23,944 bases of DNA. Origin: a virus. Where the stretch lies: the IMG/VR virus record IMGVR_UViG_3300046535_000201, positions 1 through 23,944 of that record; one strand, given 5' to 3'. The position numbers were made by a program, and so were the translations under genes. Every line of letters starts with the position of its first letter. The first letter of the stretch is position 1. Below the pieces are notes generated by a model. The model searched no databases. It was not told where the DNA came from and saw only the letters and a list, made by a program, of their open reading frames with translations. Shown here in pieces: positions 14,903 through 21,155 of the stretch.

Positions 14903-15244
14903 TCGCTTCTCCTTGGGTCCTGCTGCTTCTAATTTACGATGAGCCTCTGCTTTAACACTAGCAGGCATATCTGTTTGGTTATAGCGAGCTAAAGCATTAC
15001 GCCAGTGATTTTCATCTAAACTGCCATCGGCATGTTTATAAGGAAGCTTTCTCTGCTTATTACCGCTAGCATCTGTCCAAACTGCTGCAAAAGCAGAATC
15101 TGGTAAATCCCCACGAGAACTAGAATCTAGCTCTCTCTTGTATAGAACAATATAGGCACCATCTCCAGTTTCTCGATCAAAATTGGCACCCTTATCTACA
15201 AGAGCAACCCTCTTAAATTTGAGATTCTTTAGATCTCTTGCCAT
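13976..15244 (-). CDS. protease C-terminal segment fused to capsid scaffold, 422 aa
   Basis: Three parts can be seen. Residues 1-37 (LKFKRVALVDKGANFD and IVLYKR) match the terminal strand segment that ends XkdF-type prohead proteases, here detached from the preceding protease gene. Residues about 48-108 (LPDSAFAAVW, RKLPYKHADGSLDENHWRNA, ALARYNQTDMPA) resemble a small phage domain found with capsid maturation proteins. From residue 115 on comes an acidic/basic helical region, a Gly/Pro-rich linker (150-182), a Met/Cys/His patch (HDQMCKMCDSGMQ), a coiled coil of Lys, Glu and Ala (about 250-310), and a helical C-terminus. This second half looks like a scaffold protein with a charged coiled coil. 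The start overlaps the protease stop as TAATG. Base composition turns more GC-rich in the 3' half. Confidence 0.75.
   Translation of the reverse strand: MARDLKNLKFKRVALVDKGANFDRETGDGAYIVLYKRELDSSSRGDLPDSAFAAVWTDASGNKQRKLPYKHADGSLDENHWRNALARYNQTDMPASVKAEAHRKLEAAGPKEKRMDFLEVIKRIVGLSKETDTTKRDSTADDILKDLNGMPPFGGGGTPMMPNGGTPQFGGGTPQPQAQPGAGGLHPDHKNQLMAQKDNLAKMISQYGAGPHPDGHPVHALKAMHDQMCKMCDSGMQTPMMSKKDDTEMDEQAIKTEVEKQVSAELKKRDDEIAKAAAENAELKKRLDTSDALLKSEIEKRDHTEMVTLLKSFKATPFNLDEKAEDNDIKKFQKMKAADPVGFARMVDLFKAAEAQIEQSNLLKNQLGSPRGGSVGSAEAQLQAKAEELVTKSANGISKEQAFEQACQQNPELVKQYRKEQQ
14909..14914 (-). promoter_or_regulatory. internal ribosome binding site, AAGGAG
   Basis: The AAGGAG lies six bases before the in-frame ATG at 14902. 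It is as strong as the sites of the capsid and decoration genes and would decide the internal scaffold start. It may also be an accidental Lys-Glu codon pair. Confidence 0.4.
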
Positions 15245-15672
15245 TATTCTTCTACGCCTTCAGCTGTACCTGCTATGGAGAACATTGTATATTCCCCACT
15301 TAAAACTTTTTGAAAAGCAGATTTATCTACTTTGAATCCAACCCACCATCTACAAGGAAAAAGCTTATTTAAAACAGCTAAACCTTCTTTATCAATTTTT
15401 CCTGTAACAGGATCTGTAGCTAAAGCTGCATTCTTTTCCGCAGTAAAAACTATAGACTCAACAAGATGGCCTATAGGTTCTCCTTCATGCATTTCATCCG
15501 CTTCTCTAGCATGAAGAACAAAATCATAAGCAGCATTTTCTAATTCTGCCGGGGCAATTCGATCGTCTTGAAGATCTGTAATAACCTTACCGCTCTTAGC
15601 AATTGATACATTAGCGTAACCAAACACCAATTGCTCCGCCGTATCAGTTTTTACGATTTTGAAAGGTTCCAC
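15244..15672 (-). CDS. prohead protease, XkdF-like (Peptidase S78_2), core domain
   Basis: This 142-aa protein carries the core of the XkdF-type capsid maturation protease: LVFGYANVSI near residue 16, KVITDLQDDRIAPAELENAA, then the active-site region YDFVLHAREADEMHEGEPIG with His62, followed by HLVESIVFTAEK with Ser73 as the likely nucleophile, and later RWWVGFKVDKSAFQKVLSGE and MFSIAGTAEG. It would cleave scaffold and capsid N-terminal parts during prohead maturation. The usual last segment (LVDKxAN) is missing here and begins the next gene. The start is a GTG with no clear Shine-Dalgarno sequence, and the 79-base gap before it holds only a weak 5-bp inverted repeat (15712-15725). Confidence 0.85.
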   Translation of the reverse strand: MEPFKIVKTDTAEQLVFGYANVSIAKSGKVITDLQDDRIAPAELENAAYDFVLHAREADEMHEGEPIGHLVESIVFTAEKNAALATDPVTGKIDKEGLAVLNKLFPCRWWVGFKVDKSAFQKVLSGEYTMFSIAGTAEGVEE

Positions 15673-15751
15673 TATACCGGGAGGATACGCTATAAAAGGA
15701 AGGACTCAAAATTTCGCTTACGAAACGAACGAGAAATAGTGTAAAAGGGAG

Positions 15752-15994
15752 TTACACCCGGCGGGAAGGAAAGGAAAATGATCGAGCAACTGAACCCCCT
15801 CGGGGAGCTTCAATACTAATTAATTTATGTCTAAGAGCGATAATATCAATTTTATAAACACGAATTAACTTAGGCCCAATACGAATTGAGGGCACCCAAT
15901 GACGCCAAATCCATTGACGTAGAGTCATCGGGTGAACCCGCAAAAGGCCAGAAGCCTCTTCAATACCTAAAAATTCATCCCCTAGGTTTAACAT
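15752..15994 (-). CDS. small helix-turn-helix DNA-binding protein, 80 aa (MerR/excisionase type)
   Basis: Residues 10-55 contain a winged helix-turn-helix of the MerR or excisionase (HTH_17) kind: LGIEEASGLLRVHPMTLRQW, then WIWRHWVPSIRIGPKLIRVY and a final helix. The pattern 'a..l.vhp.Tl..Wi..g.ip.iriG..lir' fits DNA binding by a small protein. The C-terminal tail is basic and Ser/Arg-rich (GGSVARSFSFPSRRV). The gene overlaps the previous one by 20 bases and has no good ribosome binding site, so coupling is likely. Its target is unknown; it could regulate late genes, act in excision, or help recognise DNA for packaging. Confidence 0.65.
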   Translation of the reverse strand: MLNLGDEFLGIEEASGLLRVHPMTLRQWIWRHWVPSIRIGPKLIRVYKIDIIALRHKLISIEAPRGGSVARSFSFPSRRV

Positions 15995-16181
15995 TTAAAG
16001 CATCGGTCAAAACAATTGTTTGAACCCCCTCGCTTAAATGTCTAGGAGTTTCGAGGGGGGCACCAACACCACCGCGTGACTTTCTAGTGCGGCGAAGTTC
16101 ATCTAAAACACTTCTAGTTTCATCATGAGTTTTCTTTAGTTGCTCTGCTTCAAATTTAGCAAGTAATTCTTTTTCACTCAT
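15975..16181 (-). CDS. hypothetical protein between two helix-turn-helix genes, 68 aa
   Basis: I do not recognise this protein. The first 35 residues form a charged amphipathic helix (KELLAKFEAEQLKKTHDETR, VLDELRRTRKSR) and the rest is polar (LSEGVQTIVLTDALNVK). It overlaps the preceding 59-aa gene by eight bases and the following HTH gene by 20 bases. The DNA holds two inverted copies of the CCCCCTCG word (16025-16032 and 16052-16059). It may be a partner or a linker between the two HTH proteins, but nothing shows this directly. Confidence 0.55.
   Translation of the reverse strand: MSEKELLAKFEAEQLKKTHDETRSVLDELRRTRKSRGGVGAPLETPRHLSEGVQTIVLTDALNVKPRG
16025..16059. repeat. inverted repeat of the dispersed CGAGGGG word, 8-bp arms
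   Basis: CCCCCTCG at 16025-16032 and CGAGGGGG at 16052-16059 are exact reverse complements separated by 19 bases. They could form a stem-loop inside the 68-aa gene. No T-run follows on either strand in a terminator position. Confidence 0.6.
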
Positions 16182-16353
16182 TTTTAGTTCCTTGAGTAAT
16201 TGGGTCTGTAACCTTAAACCTCTTTAGACCGAACGGTCCAACTGGGGTGTAAGGAATGTCTTTATTTCTAACCCAACGACGAATAGTCTCTTCACTAACA
16301 CGATACTTATTCGCCATTTCTCGAACTGTAAATAACTTTTCTTCCTCAGCCAT
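16174..16353 (-). CDS. small helix-turn-helix protein, 59 aa (excisionase/MerR-like)
   Basis: The short frame from the ATG at 16353 to a TGA gives a 59-aa protein with a textbook helix-turn-helix of the excisionase type: LFTVREMANKYRVSEETIRR followed by WVRNKDIPYTPVGPFGLKRF, i.e. 'v.e.A..y.Vs..TirRWvr...ip'. The start lies directly after the TAA of the upstream gene and the end overlaps the next start by eight bases, so it is part of a coupled cluster. It is related in layout to the 80-aa HTH protein that follows two genes later. The function is DNA binding; the site and effect are unknown. Confidence 0.75.
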   Translation of the reverse strand: MAEEEKLFTVREMANKYRVSEETIRRWVRNKDIPYTPVGPFGLKRFKVTDPITQGTKNE

Positions 16354-16647
16354 TTACATAACCTTTTCAGGATTTTCTAATTTCTCAATCCTATTAACAA
16401 GTTGATTTAAGGCTGAAGCACAAAGATGTAATAAATAACGATGTGGGTTAGTAACTGACATTTTCCCAATAGCATCGTTACAACGCATAATAATTTCGCC
16501 CACAGAAATAATAGGGGGTTCTGGAGCTACTTGTCTTACTTCAGTTTGAGCAACTTCAAACTCTTTTTGAAGTTCTTCTTCGGTGCAGAAATCTACTCCT
16601 AATTTATCAGAAAGACGCTTACGAACAATATCATCTTCCTCATTCAT
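16354..16647 (-). CDS. hypothetical protein, 97 aa, mostly helical
   Basis: I cannot assign this protein. It begins with acidic residues (MNEEDDIVRKRLSDKLG), has a Glu/Gln-rich helix (EEELQKEFEVAQTEVRQV), a Pro hinge (APEPPIISVGEII) and a C-terminal helix with regularly spaced Leu, Ile and Val (ALNQLVNRIEKLENPEK), which could support dimerisation. I chose the ATG at 16647, which has GGGAG eight bases upstream and overlaps the previous gene by eight bases; a GTG at 16656 is poorly spaced. It is the first of four coupled small genes that include two HTH proteins. Confidence 0.6.
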   Translation of the reverse strand: MNEEDDIVRKRLSDKLGVDFCTEEELQKEFEVAQTEVRQVAPEPPIISVGEIIMRCNDAIGKMSVTNPHRYLLHLCASALNQLVNRIEKLENPEKVM

Positions 16648-17314
16648 GTTCGGCACTCCCTACGATAATTGTTCGTTCAGCATCTTGAATAATCTTACTA
16701 ATCCAAGTTCCATCTTTATTACGATAAGGCTTAATTGGTAAAGTTGCTAGATGATAAATAGGTTCATCATAATCTACAAGGATATCGAATCCTGCGGCAG
16801 AGGCTTTACGGCAAAAATTAATATCATGATTACAAACATCAGGAAAAATATTATCGCCATAAAACCACCATGGGTCCGACATAGTTTCAAGAACATGACG
16901 ACGGATTAAAAGGCAACCTCCTCCACAAGCAGCAACCTTAATTAATCCTTGATCCCCTTTCTTCATCATTCTATGATAGATTTTTCCTTGCTCATCTATT
17001 CTATCAAAAACAAGAGGAGCAAAAGGAATACGTCTTTGAAGATAAAGACCGGAAACAATATCTACATTTCTTGCTAATAATCTATTTAAAGTTTTTGGAG
17101 AAAATAGATTATCATCTTCAACCATAAATAACCATTCTAAATTATCTGGGTGCTTTAAAAATTGTCTAGCTATAAGATTCCAATTTACAGCTACACTATG
17201 TCCCATAGACTGCATAAAAACAGTTCCTGGGGGTTTTTCTAAAGCTATTATACCGCTTACAAAAGAAGCAAAACGTAAAGAATCCCCGGAAGCCATGCCT
17301 ATCATTCCGCTCAT
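16640..17314 (-). CDS. GT-A type glycosyltransferase-like protein, 224 aa
   Basis: The protein has the layout of a family-2-like (GT-A) transferase. After a beta-strand start (ASFVSGIIAL) and a helix region (NWNLIARQFLKHPDN), there is a metal-binding acidic motif LFMVEDDNLF with EDD at residues 66-68, then LNRLLARNVDIVSGLYLQRR. Further on come IKVAACGGGCLLIRRHVLE and DINFCRKASAAGFDILVDYD, the late acidic part usual in these enzymes. The substrate cannot be read. The gene overlaps the portal C-part stop as TAATG, so it sits within head genes. A second glycosyltransferase (8895-9866) lies in the tail module. Sugar addition to virion proteins is one possibility; it is also the kind of gene a phage uses to alter the host surface. 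Confidence 0.7.
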   Translation of the reverse strand: MSGMIGMASGDSLRFASFVSGIIALEKPPGTVFMQSMGHSVAVNWNLIARQFLKHPDNLEWLFMVEDDNLFSPKTLNRLLARNVDIVSGLYLQRRIPFAPLVFDRIDEQGKIYHRMMKKGDQGLIKVAACGGGCLLIRRHVLETMSDPWWFYGDNIFPDVCNHDINFCRKASAAGFDILVDYDEPIYHLATLPIKPYRNKDGTWISKIIQDAERTIIVGSAEHE

Positions 17315-17715
17315 TATACCGCTCCTCCATATGGCGCTGAAAGATTATCTCCTTCAATTCCAAAACCTGTATCTCCAATTGGGTCTAAAGGATTAATGAT
17401 TGTAGTTGTAGTCGGTAACTTTGCTGCGGCCATAATAGCTTCCTGAGCTTCAGGAGCCGCAAGAGGATTAAATCCGGTGCCCGCAACATCTTTAATGAAA
17501 GTTCCTAATTCCATCAAATTGATACTTTCTACTTCCCCATGTTCCATTTCGGGAGTTAATTCCTCTGGCCACCCATTCATTTTCATCAAAAAAGGTATAC
17601 CTGAACGATTAATAATAGCGCAACTACTATCTAAAAATGAACTTAAAGAAGAAGTGAAAAGTCCAATCTTAGTTGAAGCCATCGCCTTAGAGCCAACAGC
17701 TTCATGGCCTAACAT
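17314..17715 (-). CDS. portal protein, C-terminal part (separate reading frame)
   Basis: This 133-aa frame continues the portal family pattern that stops in the upstream gene. It begins MLGHEAVGSKAMASTKIGLF and has SFLDSSCAIINRSGIPFLMK, MNGWPEELTP and EVESINLMELGTFIKDVAG, which match the later part of DUF935/Mu gp29-like portals. The frame overlaps the N-terminal gene by 14 bases, at +1 relative to it, and upstream it is closed by TAG eleven bases before the ATG. There is no Shine-Dalgarno sequence, so independent initiation would need coupling at the TGA of the first part. The most likely history is an indel in one portal gene, real or a sequencing/assembly fault. Confidence 0.75.
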   Translation of the reverse strand: MLGHEAVGSKAMASTKIGLFTSSLSSFLDSSCAIINRSGIPFLMKMNGWPEELTPEMEHGEVESINLMELGTFIKDVAGTGFNPLAAPEAQEAIMAAAKLPTTTTIINPLDPIGDTGFGIEGDNLSAPYGGAV

Positions 17716-18814
17716 AACGAAGTTGAGCTATGCGTTGATCATATCTCTGAATAATAGCGTTAGTATCAAAAGCTCGGCGCGAACCTGTACTAACTAAAGA
17801 GAATTTAGCCCAATATGGAATAACCATTCCTTCTTGTTCATCTCTACGAACTGATCTAACAATTTGCTTCATATTTGAAAGCAAATTAACCATTTCAGGG
17901 TCTCTTGTATTCCAAAGATCAGGAGGTTGAATTCCCTTTGCTGGGTCCGGTTCAATAGTAGTCATTACCGGGTATCCTGCTAAATCTCGTTCAATACCAA
18001 TACCTTCAAATACTTGAAGATTCTTCTTCAGATAATAACTTGTCCAACAATTACGAAGAATTGATCTACCCTCGGGGTTATTCTTTGCTACTTGAGTTCT
18101 AAAGTTAAGACATTTACCAAGAGGAATACGACGAATCTTATAGTCAGGAGGAGCCATCTGCTGCATAACTACAGCATTACTTTGCTCATCGAATTCCCAC
18201 ATGAATAAAGTTTCTTGAGACCTTAAAGACCATTCCTTGAAACCAATCAATCCGTCATTAAATCTAGATGGAGTAAAAGAGGGAAGAGCATATCCTACTC
18301 CCCCAACAGATTGAGATCCTTGAACGGGGGGATTAGTATCTTCAATTCCTGAACTACCCATTCTACGTTTAATCGTAAATTCCATACAAGCCCAACCAAA
18401 AGGGAGCATTGTAAGAATTTCAGAAAGAGTATCTGGCCAAGTGCTACTAAGATCATCAAAAATCATCGATCCAATTTTATCGGCAATAAACATACCAAAT
18501 TGAGAAGTATCCGCTGGCTTTATCCTATATGTTACTTTACGAGTAAGATAATTTGCAGCAAAAAGAATAGCTCCAATTACAGGGTCATTATCCATCATTT
18601 CCCGGTAATTTTTCATACCGGATGGACCCTGGAGTTCTCTTAAGAACTCCTCATAGATTCGGCTAACTGTTCCATAACGAGTTAAACCTGAAATACCATA
18701 AGCCTGATCAAGAGGCTTATTCGTTTCATCAGAAGGCGGTCCAGTCACCTGCTCCTGAGTACGAACCTCATTTGAGGCTACATTATCTGCCGAGGGGGGA
18801 CCATATTCAGCCAT
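17702..18814 (-). CDS. portal protein, N-terminal part (DUF935-like), frame-broken
   Basis: This 370-aa frame is the main body of a portal protein, the dodecameric DNA gate at a capsid vertex. It shows YGISGLTRYGTVSRIYEE, NYREMMDNDPVIGAILFA, LTMLPFGWACMEFTIKRR, GLIGFKEWSLRSQETLFMW and TSYYLKKNLQVFEGIGIERD, a run typical of the family, and ends just after FDTNAIIQRYDQRIA. Family members continue there with a short 'LADF' segment and LGHE. Here the frame instead reads QLRYVRP and stops, while LGHE follows in the +1 frame. I chose the ATG at 18814 (TAATG with the terminase stop); a longer frame to 18826 is less likely. As written, the chain would lack the portal's last third. Confidence 0.85.
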   Translation of the reverse strand: MAEYGPPSADNVASNEVRTQEQVTGPPSDETNKPLDQAYGISGLTRYGTVSRIYEEFLRELQGPSGMKNYREMMDNDPVIGAILFAANYLTRKVTYRIKPADTSQFGMFIADKIGSMIFDDLSSTWPDTLSEILTMLPFGWACMEFTIKRRMGSSGIEDTNPPVQGSQSVGGVGYALPSFTPSRFNDGLIGFKEWSLRSQETLFMWEFDEQSNAVVMQQMAPPDYKIRRIPLGKCLNFRTQVAKNNPEGRSILRNCWTSYYLKKNLQVFEGIGIERDLAGYPVMTTIEPDPAKGIQPPDLWNTRDPEMVNLLSNMKQIVRSVRRDEQEGMVIPYWAKFSLVSTGSRRAFDTNAIIQRYDQRIAQLRYVRP

Positions 18815-18893
18815 TATACCCGCCATCTAGACCGTGAACGGTCTGAAACGCTACCAAAACTTGTCCAATTTGATATCTTTAGCAACCCCTCGG
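18790..18893. repeat. inverted repeat of the dispersed CGAGGGG word, 8-bp arms across terminase/portal junction
   Basis: CCGAGGGG at 18790-18797 and CCCCTCGG at 18886-18893 are exact reverse complements with 88 bases between them. The pair spans the terminase stop and portal start at 18814. The right copy is part of the longer CCCCTCGGGG. Confidence 0.5.
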
Positions 18894-20376
18894 GGATACC
18901 CTTAGCTATATCAGGAGTTACTTCGGCAAAACTTATTAAGAGAGAATCCGCACGATTAGGAGAAGGTCCATCTTGATAAAATACTTTAGTCTGACCTTTA
19001 CTATTAGGTTCCCAACGAACCATTAAAAGTTCTTCAGCTAGGTCAGTATCATTCTCATCAATATCAATTTCACCACGTTCAAATAATCCTCTAATCCCCC
19101 ACCAAATCTCTGAAAGTAAATCAGCAAATTCAAGAGGATTCTTTGCGCTATGGCTTACAGATACTGGGATAATAGGAAGCTTATCTTCAAGAGCTTTATC
19201 AACAACCCCACGTCCTACCCCAATATAATCTACATTACAAAAAGTAGCCCCCATATGTGGGTCACGAAGGGTTTTAACCATTCGACCTAAAGTCTTCATC
19301 GTATCAGGTTGACGCTCTTCATATAAAACTCTAAAATGAGAACCACGTCGCCAGCCTAAACACGAGGGATCGCCATCTTCACTAGCCCCAACATCTAGTC
19401 CGAGATTATTAGGCAAACCCGGTCGAATAGAACGCTCTTGAGCTTGTCTAATCCACGTAAGAGGAATAAGAGAACCGGCCCCGGTCTGAACTGGAAATTG
19501 TCCTAAAACTTTTGATTGCCAGAAAGGATGAGTATCCTCAAGTTTTCCATCTTCCGGCATTAAAACCCGATTATGCGCTTCATTCCATTTCCAAGACGGC
19601 GCCCATTTCTTACGTTTTTCCTCCACATAAGACATGCCGATAAGTTGAGATAGAACTTCCTGTGGTAAGTCATTTTTCTCATCGGTAAAATTAGGACTAT
19701 CAAAGGCACTTATCTGGACAATATTCCATCCAGAATTAGGACGACAAGCTTCATAAATTTCACCAGAAGGCTCATCTGGGTTAAAGATAGCTAACATTTT
19801 AGACCCATCATTAGCAATCAATGAATCCATTGCGTCCCAAAGTTTCCCTCGAACACCATTCGCTTCATCAACTATAACAAGAACAAAGGGAGCGTGAATA
19901 CCCTGAAAAGCTGTTGGAGAATAGTCCGAGGGTTTACGGCCAAGAGCTACAGTTTCCTCTTTATCTCCAACTTTTTCAACCCATTCAGTTTGGTTTAATC
20001 TTCCGCGAAGTTGGCCATGCTGGTGCATACGGCCAATTTCTTTCCAGAGAATTAATTTAACCTGTGGTCCTGTAGGAGCAGTAGTTACTACAAACGCGTC
20101 TCCAGGTTCATGAATATCAAGCCAATGTCCTGCAATACGTGCCGAAATAAAAGACTTACCAATATCATGGCAAGTCATTGCCGCTGTTTTACGATGGTCT
20201 CGAACAGAATTCATAATCTTTTTCTGTCCGGACCATATTTTTTCACCTAACTTATCTTCAACCCAAAAAGTGGGTTCAAGATAATATTGGTGAGCTTTTA
20301 TTTTAGCTTGGACCTTCTCAATCTCTTGTAGTATCTCTTCAAGAGTGAGATCCTCGCTAATTTCAATGCTGCCCAT
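18814..20376 (-). CDS. terL: terminase large subunit (TerL)
   Basis: This 520-aa protein is the packaging motor and nuclease. In the ATPase domain the Walker A-type loop is CHDIGKSF at residues 69-76, following HRKTAAMT, and the Walker B strand is VLVIVDEA at 165-172. A coupling segment, MLAIFNPDEP, follows. The RNase H-like nuclease domain begins LGLDVGASEDGDPSCLGW, with Asp328, has NVDYIGVGRGV with Asp383, and ends NRADSLLISFA with Asp477, giving the usual three acidic metal ligands. The length is normal. The start is two bases after the upstream stop, and the stop overlaps the portal start as TAATG. A small terminase is not visible next to it. Confidence 0.96.
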   Translation of the reverse strand: MGSIEISEDLTLEEILQEIEKVQAKIKAHQYYLEPTFWVEDKLGEKIWSGQKKIMNSVRDHRKTAAMTCHDIGKSFISARIAGHWLDIHEPGDAFVVTTAPTGPQVKLILWKEIGRMHQHGQLRGRLNQTEWVEKVGDKEETVALGRKPSDYSPTAFQGIHAPFVLVIVDEANGVRGKLWDAMDSLIANDGSKMLAIFNPDEPSGEIYEACRPNSGWNIVQISAFDSPNFTDEKNDLPQEVLSQLIGMSYVEEKRKKWAPSWKWNEAHNRVLMPEDGKLEDTHPFWQSKVLGQFPVQTGAGSLIPLTWIRQAQERSIRPGLPNNLGLDVGASEDGDPSCLGWRRGSHFRVLYEERQPDTMKTLGRMVKTLRDPHMGATFCNVDYIGVGRGVVDKALEDKLPIIPVSVSHSAKNPLEFADLLSEIWWGIRGLFERGEIDIDENDTDLAEELLMVRWEPNSKGQTKVFYQDGPSPNRADSLLISFAEVTPDIAKGIPEGLLKISNWTSFGSVSDRSRSRWRV

Positions 20377-20378
20377 AT

Positions 20379-20624
20379 TTAGAGAATACTTTTTGTAGTC
20401 TTATCTAAACTGCTAAGAAGTTCTTTAGACTGACGAACGAGCCTTTCCGCTTCTGTTTCAACCTTCTTAGCTTCAACTTTAGGCTCAGAAGGTTGAGCTA
20501 AATTCTCTACAGTAAGACTTTTCCAAGTATGCTTTACTTTAGTTCCATCAACATGAAGATGCTCATGTTCATGGCCGAAATCACGATCACATTGAAAATT
20601 TTGATGAGTGCTTGTGCAGCGCAT
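20379..20624 (-). CDS. small Cys/His-rich protein with charged helix, 81 aa
   Basis: The N-terminal third has Cys3, Cys12 and a run of histidines (FGHEHEHLHVDGTKVKHTW), resembling small phage proteins with a 'C ... C ... GH ... H ... W' pattern that may bind zinc. The C-terminal half is a Lys/Glu-rich helix (KVEAKKVETEAERLVRQSKE) and could form a coiled coil. It lies directly before the large terminase gene, in the place usually held by the small terminase, but no helix-turn-helix or oligomerisation pattern of TerS can be seen. A role in packaging is conceivable but unproven. The ribosome binding site is GGGAG. Confidence 0.6.
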   Translation of the reverse strand: MRCTSTHQNFQCDRDFGHEHEHLHVDGTKVKHTWKSLTVENLAQPSEPKVEAKKVETEAERLVRQSKELLSSLDKTTKSIL

Positions 20625-20626
20625 AG

Positions 20627-20971
20627 TTACTCCCTATAAACATTAATATAATCTGGTTGACCGTTAGGGAAATCTACTCGTTTACCCGCCATATCGGTTA
20701 CTCTCCAATGTAGATAAAAAACTTGAAATCTAACATTGGGTCCTAGATTAAATACAAAATCAGTAGCAATAGGAGCATAACTAACTTGACCAGGAGTAGA
20801 AATTTGATCTAAAATAGTAATTACTCCTCCTGATGGGATATCCCCTGTTGTACTTGAAATAATTAGTTCAACTAAATACCCAGATAAAGGAAAAGGAACA
20901 TCATTAAGCTTTAAAGTAAATGGGCCTAAAGTTCCTGTCCATCCCGAGGTGATTTCAAGTAATAGACTCAT
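20627..20971 (-). CDS. BppU N-terminal domain-like protein, 114 aa
   Basis: The protein matches the short N-terminal domain of phage baseplate upper proteins (BppU). It starts with EITSGWTGTLGPFTLKLNDV, continues with GYLVELIISSTTGD, then GQVSYAPIATDFVF, and ends with FYLHWRVTDMAGKRVDFPNG before YINVYRE. The sequence 'g.t.p....l....p..l.g..v.l.i.......G.v.Y.p..tD......y...w.vtd..Gk....P' is typical. Usually this domain anchors a longer fibre; here it stands alone. It overlaps the upstream gene as ATGA. It probably attaches or organises a receptor-binding protein encoded nearby. Confidence 0.65.
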   Translation of the reverse strand: MSLLLEITSGWTGTLGPFTLKLNDVPFPLSGYLVELIISSTTGDIPSGGVITILDQISTPGQVSYAPIATDFVFNLGPNVRFQVFYLHWRVTDMAGKRVDFPNGQPDYINVYRE

Positions 20972-21153
20972 TCCTTCCTCATTGATGACTGTAGAGTTTG
21001 GACATCTTTATCAATTTCTTCCCAAATATTAGGAGTTTTTGCTCGAAAGATTTTTACTCCTTGAGTTGAACGTTCCCCGATAGGCTTCCCTTTTTCATCA
21101 TATTCACGAATAATTGCTTGGATAAGAACTTCATCACACTGAAAAGTAGACAT
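20968..21153 (-). CDS. hypothetical protein, 61 aa
   Basis: I do not recognise this protein. It is polar and mixed, with FQCDEVLIQAIIREYDEKGK and VKIFRAKTPNIWEEIDKDVQ, and no signal or membrane segment. It starts two bases after the fibre-like gene stop and overlaps the BppU-like gene as ATGA, so it belongs to the coupled fibre cluster. It may be an accessory of the tail fibre, e.g. a small assembly factor. Confidence 0.6.
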   Translation of the reverse strand: MSTFQCDEVLIQAIIREYDEKGKPIGERSTQGVKIFRAKTPNIWEEIDKDVQTLQSSMRKE

Positions 21154-21155
21154 TT

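Larger units (their letters stand above)
386..19932. repeat. dispersed word CGAGGG(G), about 25 copies
   Basis: By eye CGAGGG occurs at 386, 539, 4261, 8605, 9133, 10126, 11437, 11795, 12709, 16052, 18791, 19363 and 19927, and its complement CCCTCG at 1729, 4312, 6976, 7898, 9807, 10067, 12657, 15797, 16027, 18069, 18887 and 19846. Thirteen of these have at least one further G. They lie in many genes, in both orientations and in different codon frames, so protein sequence alone does not explain them. None was seen from 19933 to the right edge. The function is unknown. Confidence 0.6.

Noticed and set aside
15673-15751. 79-base gap with inverted repeat TTTCG-ctta-CGAAA, considered as terminator or promoter
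   Set aside because: The stem is only 5 bp and AT-rich with a short T-run. No -35/-10 pair with proper spacing was found on the minus strand (TATAGC lacks a -35).
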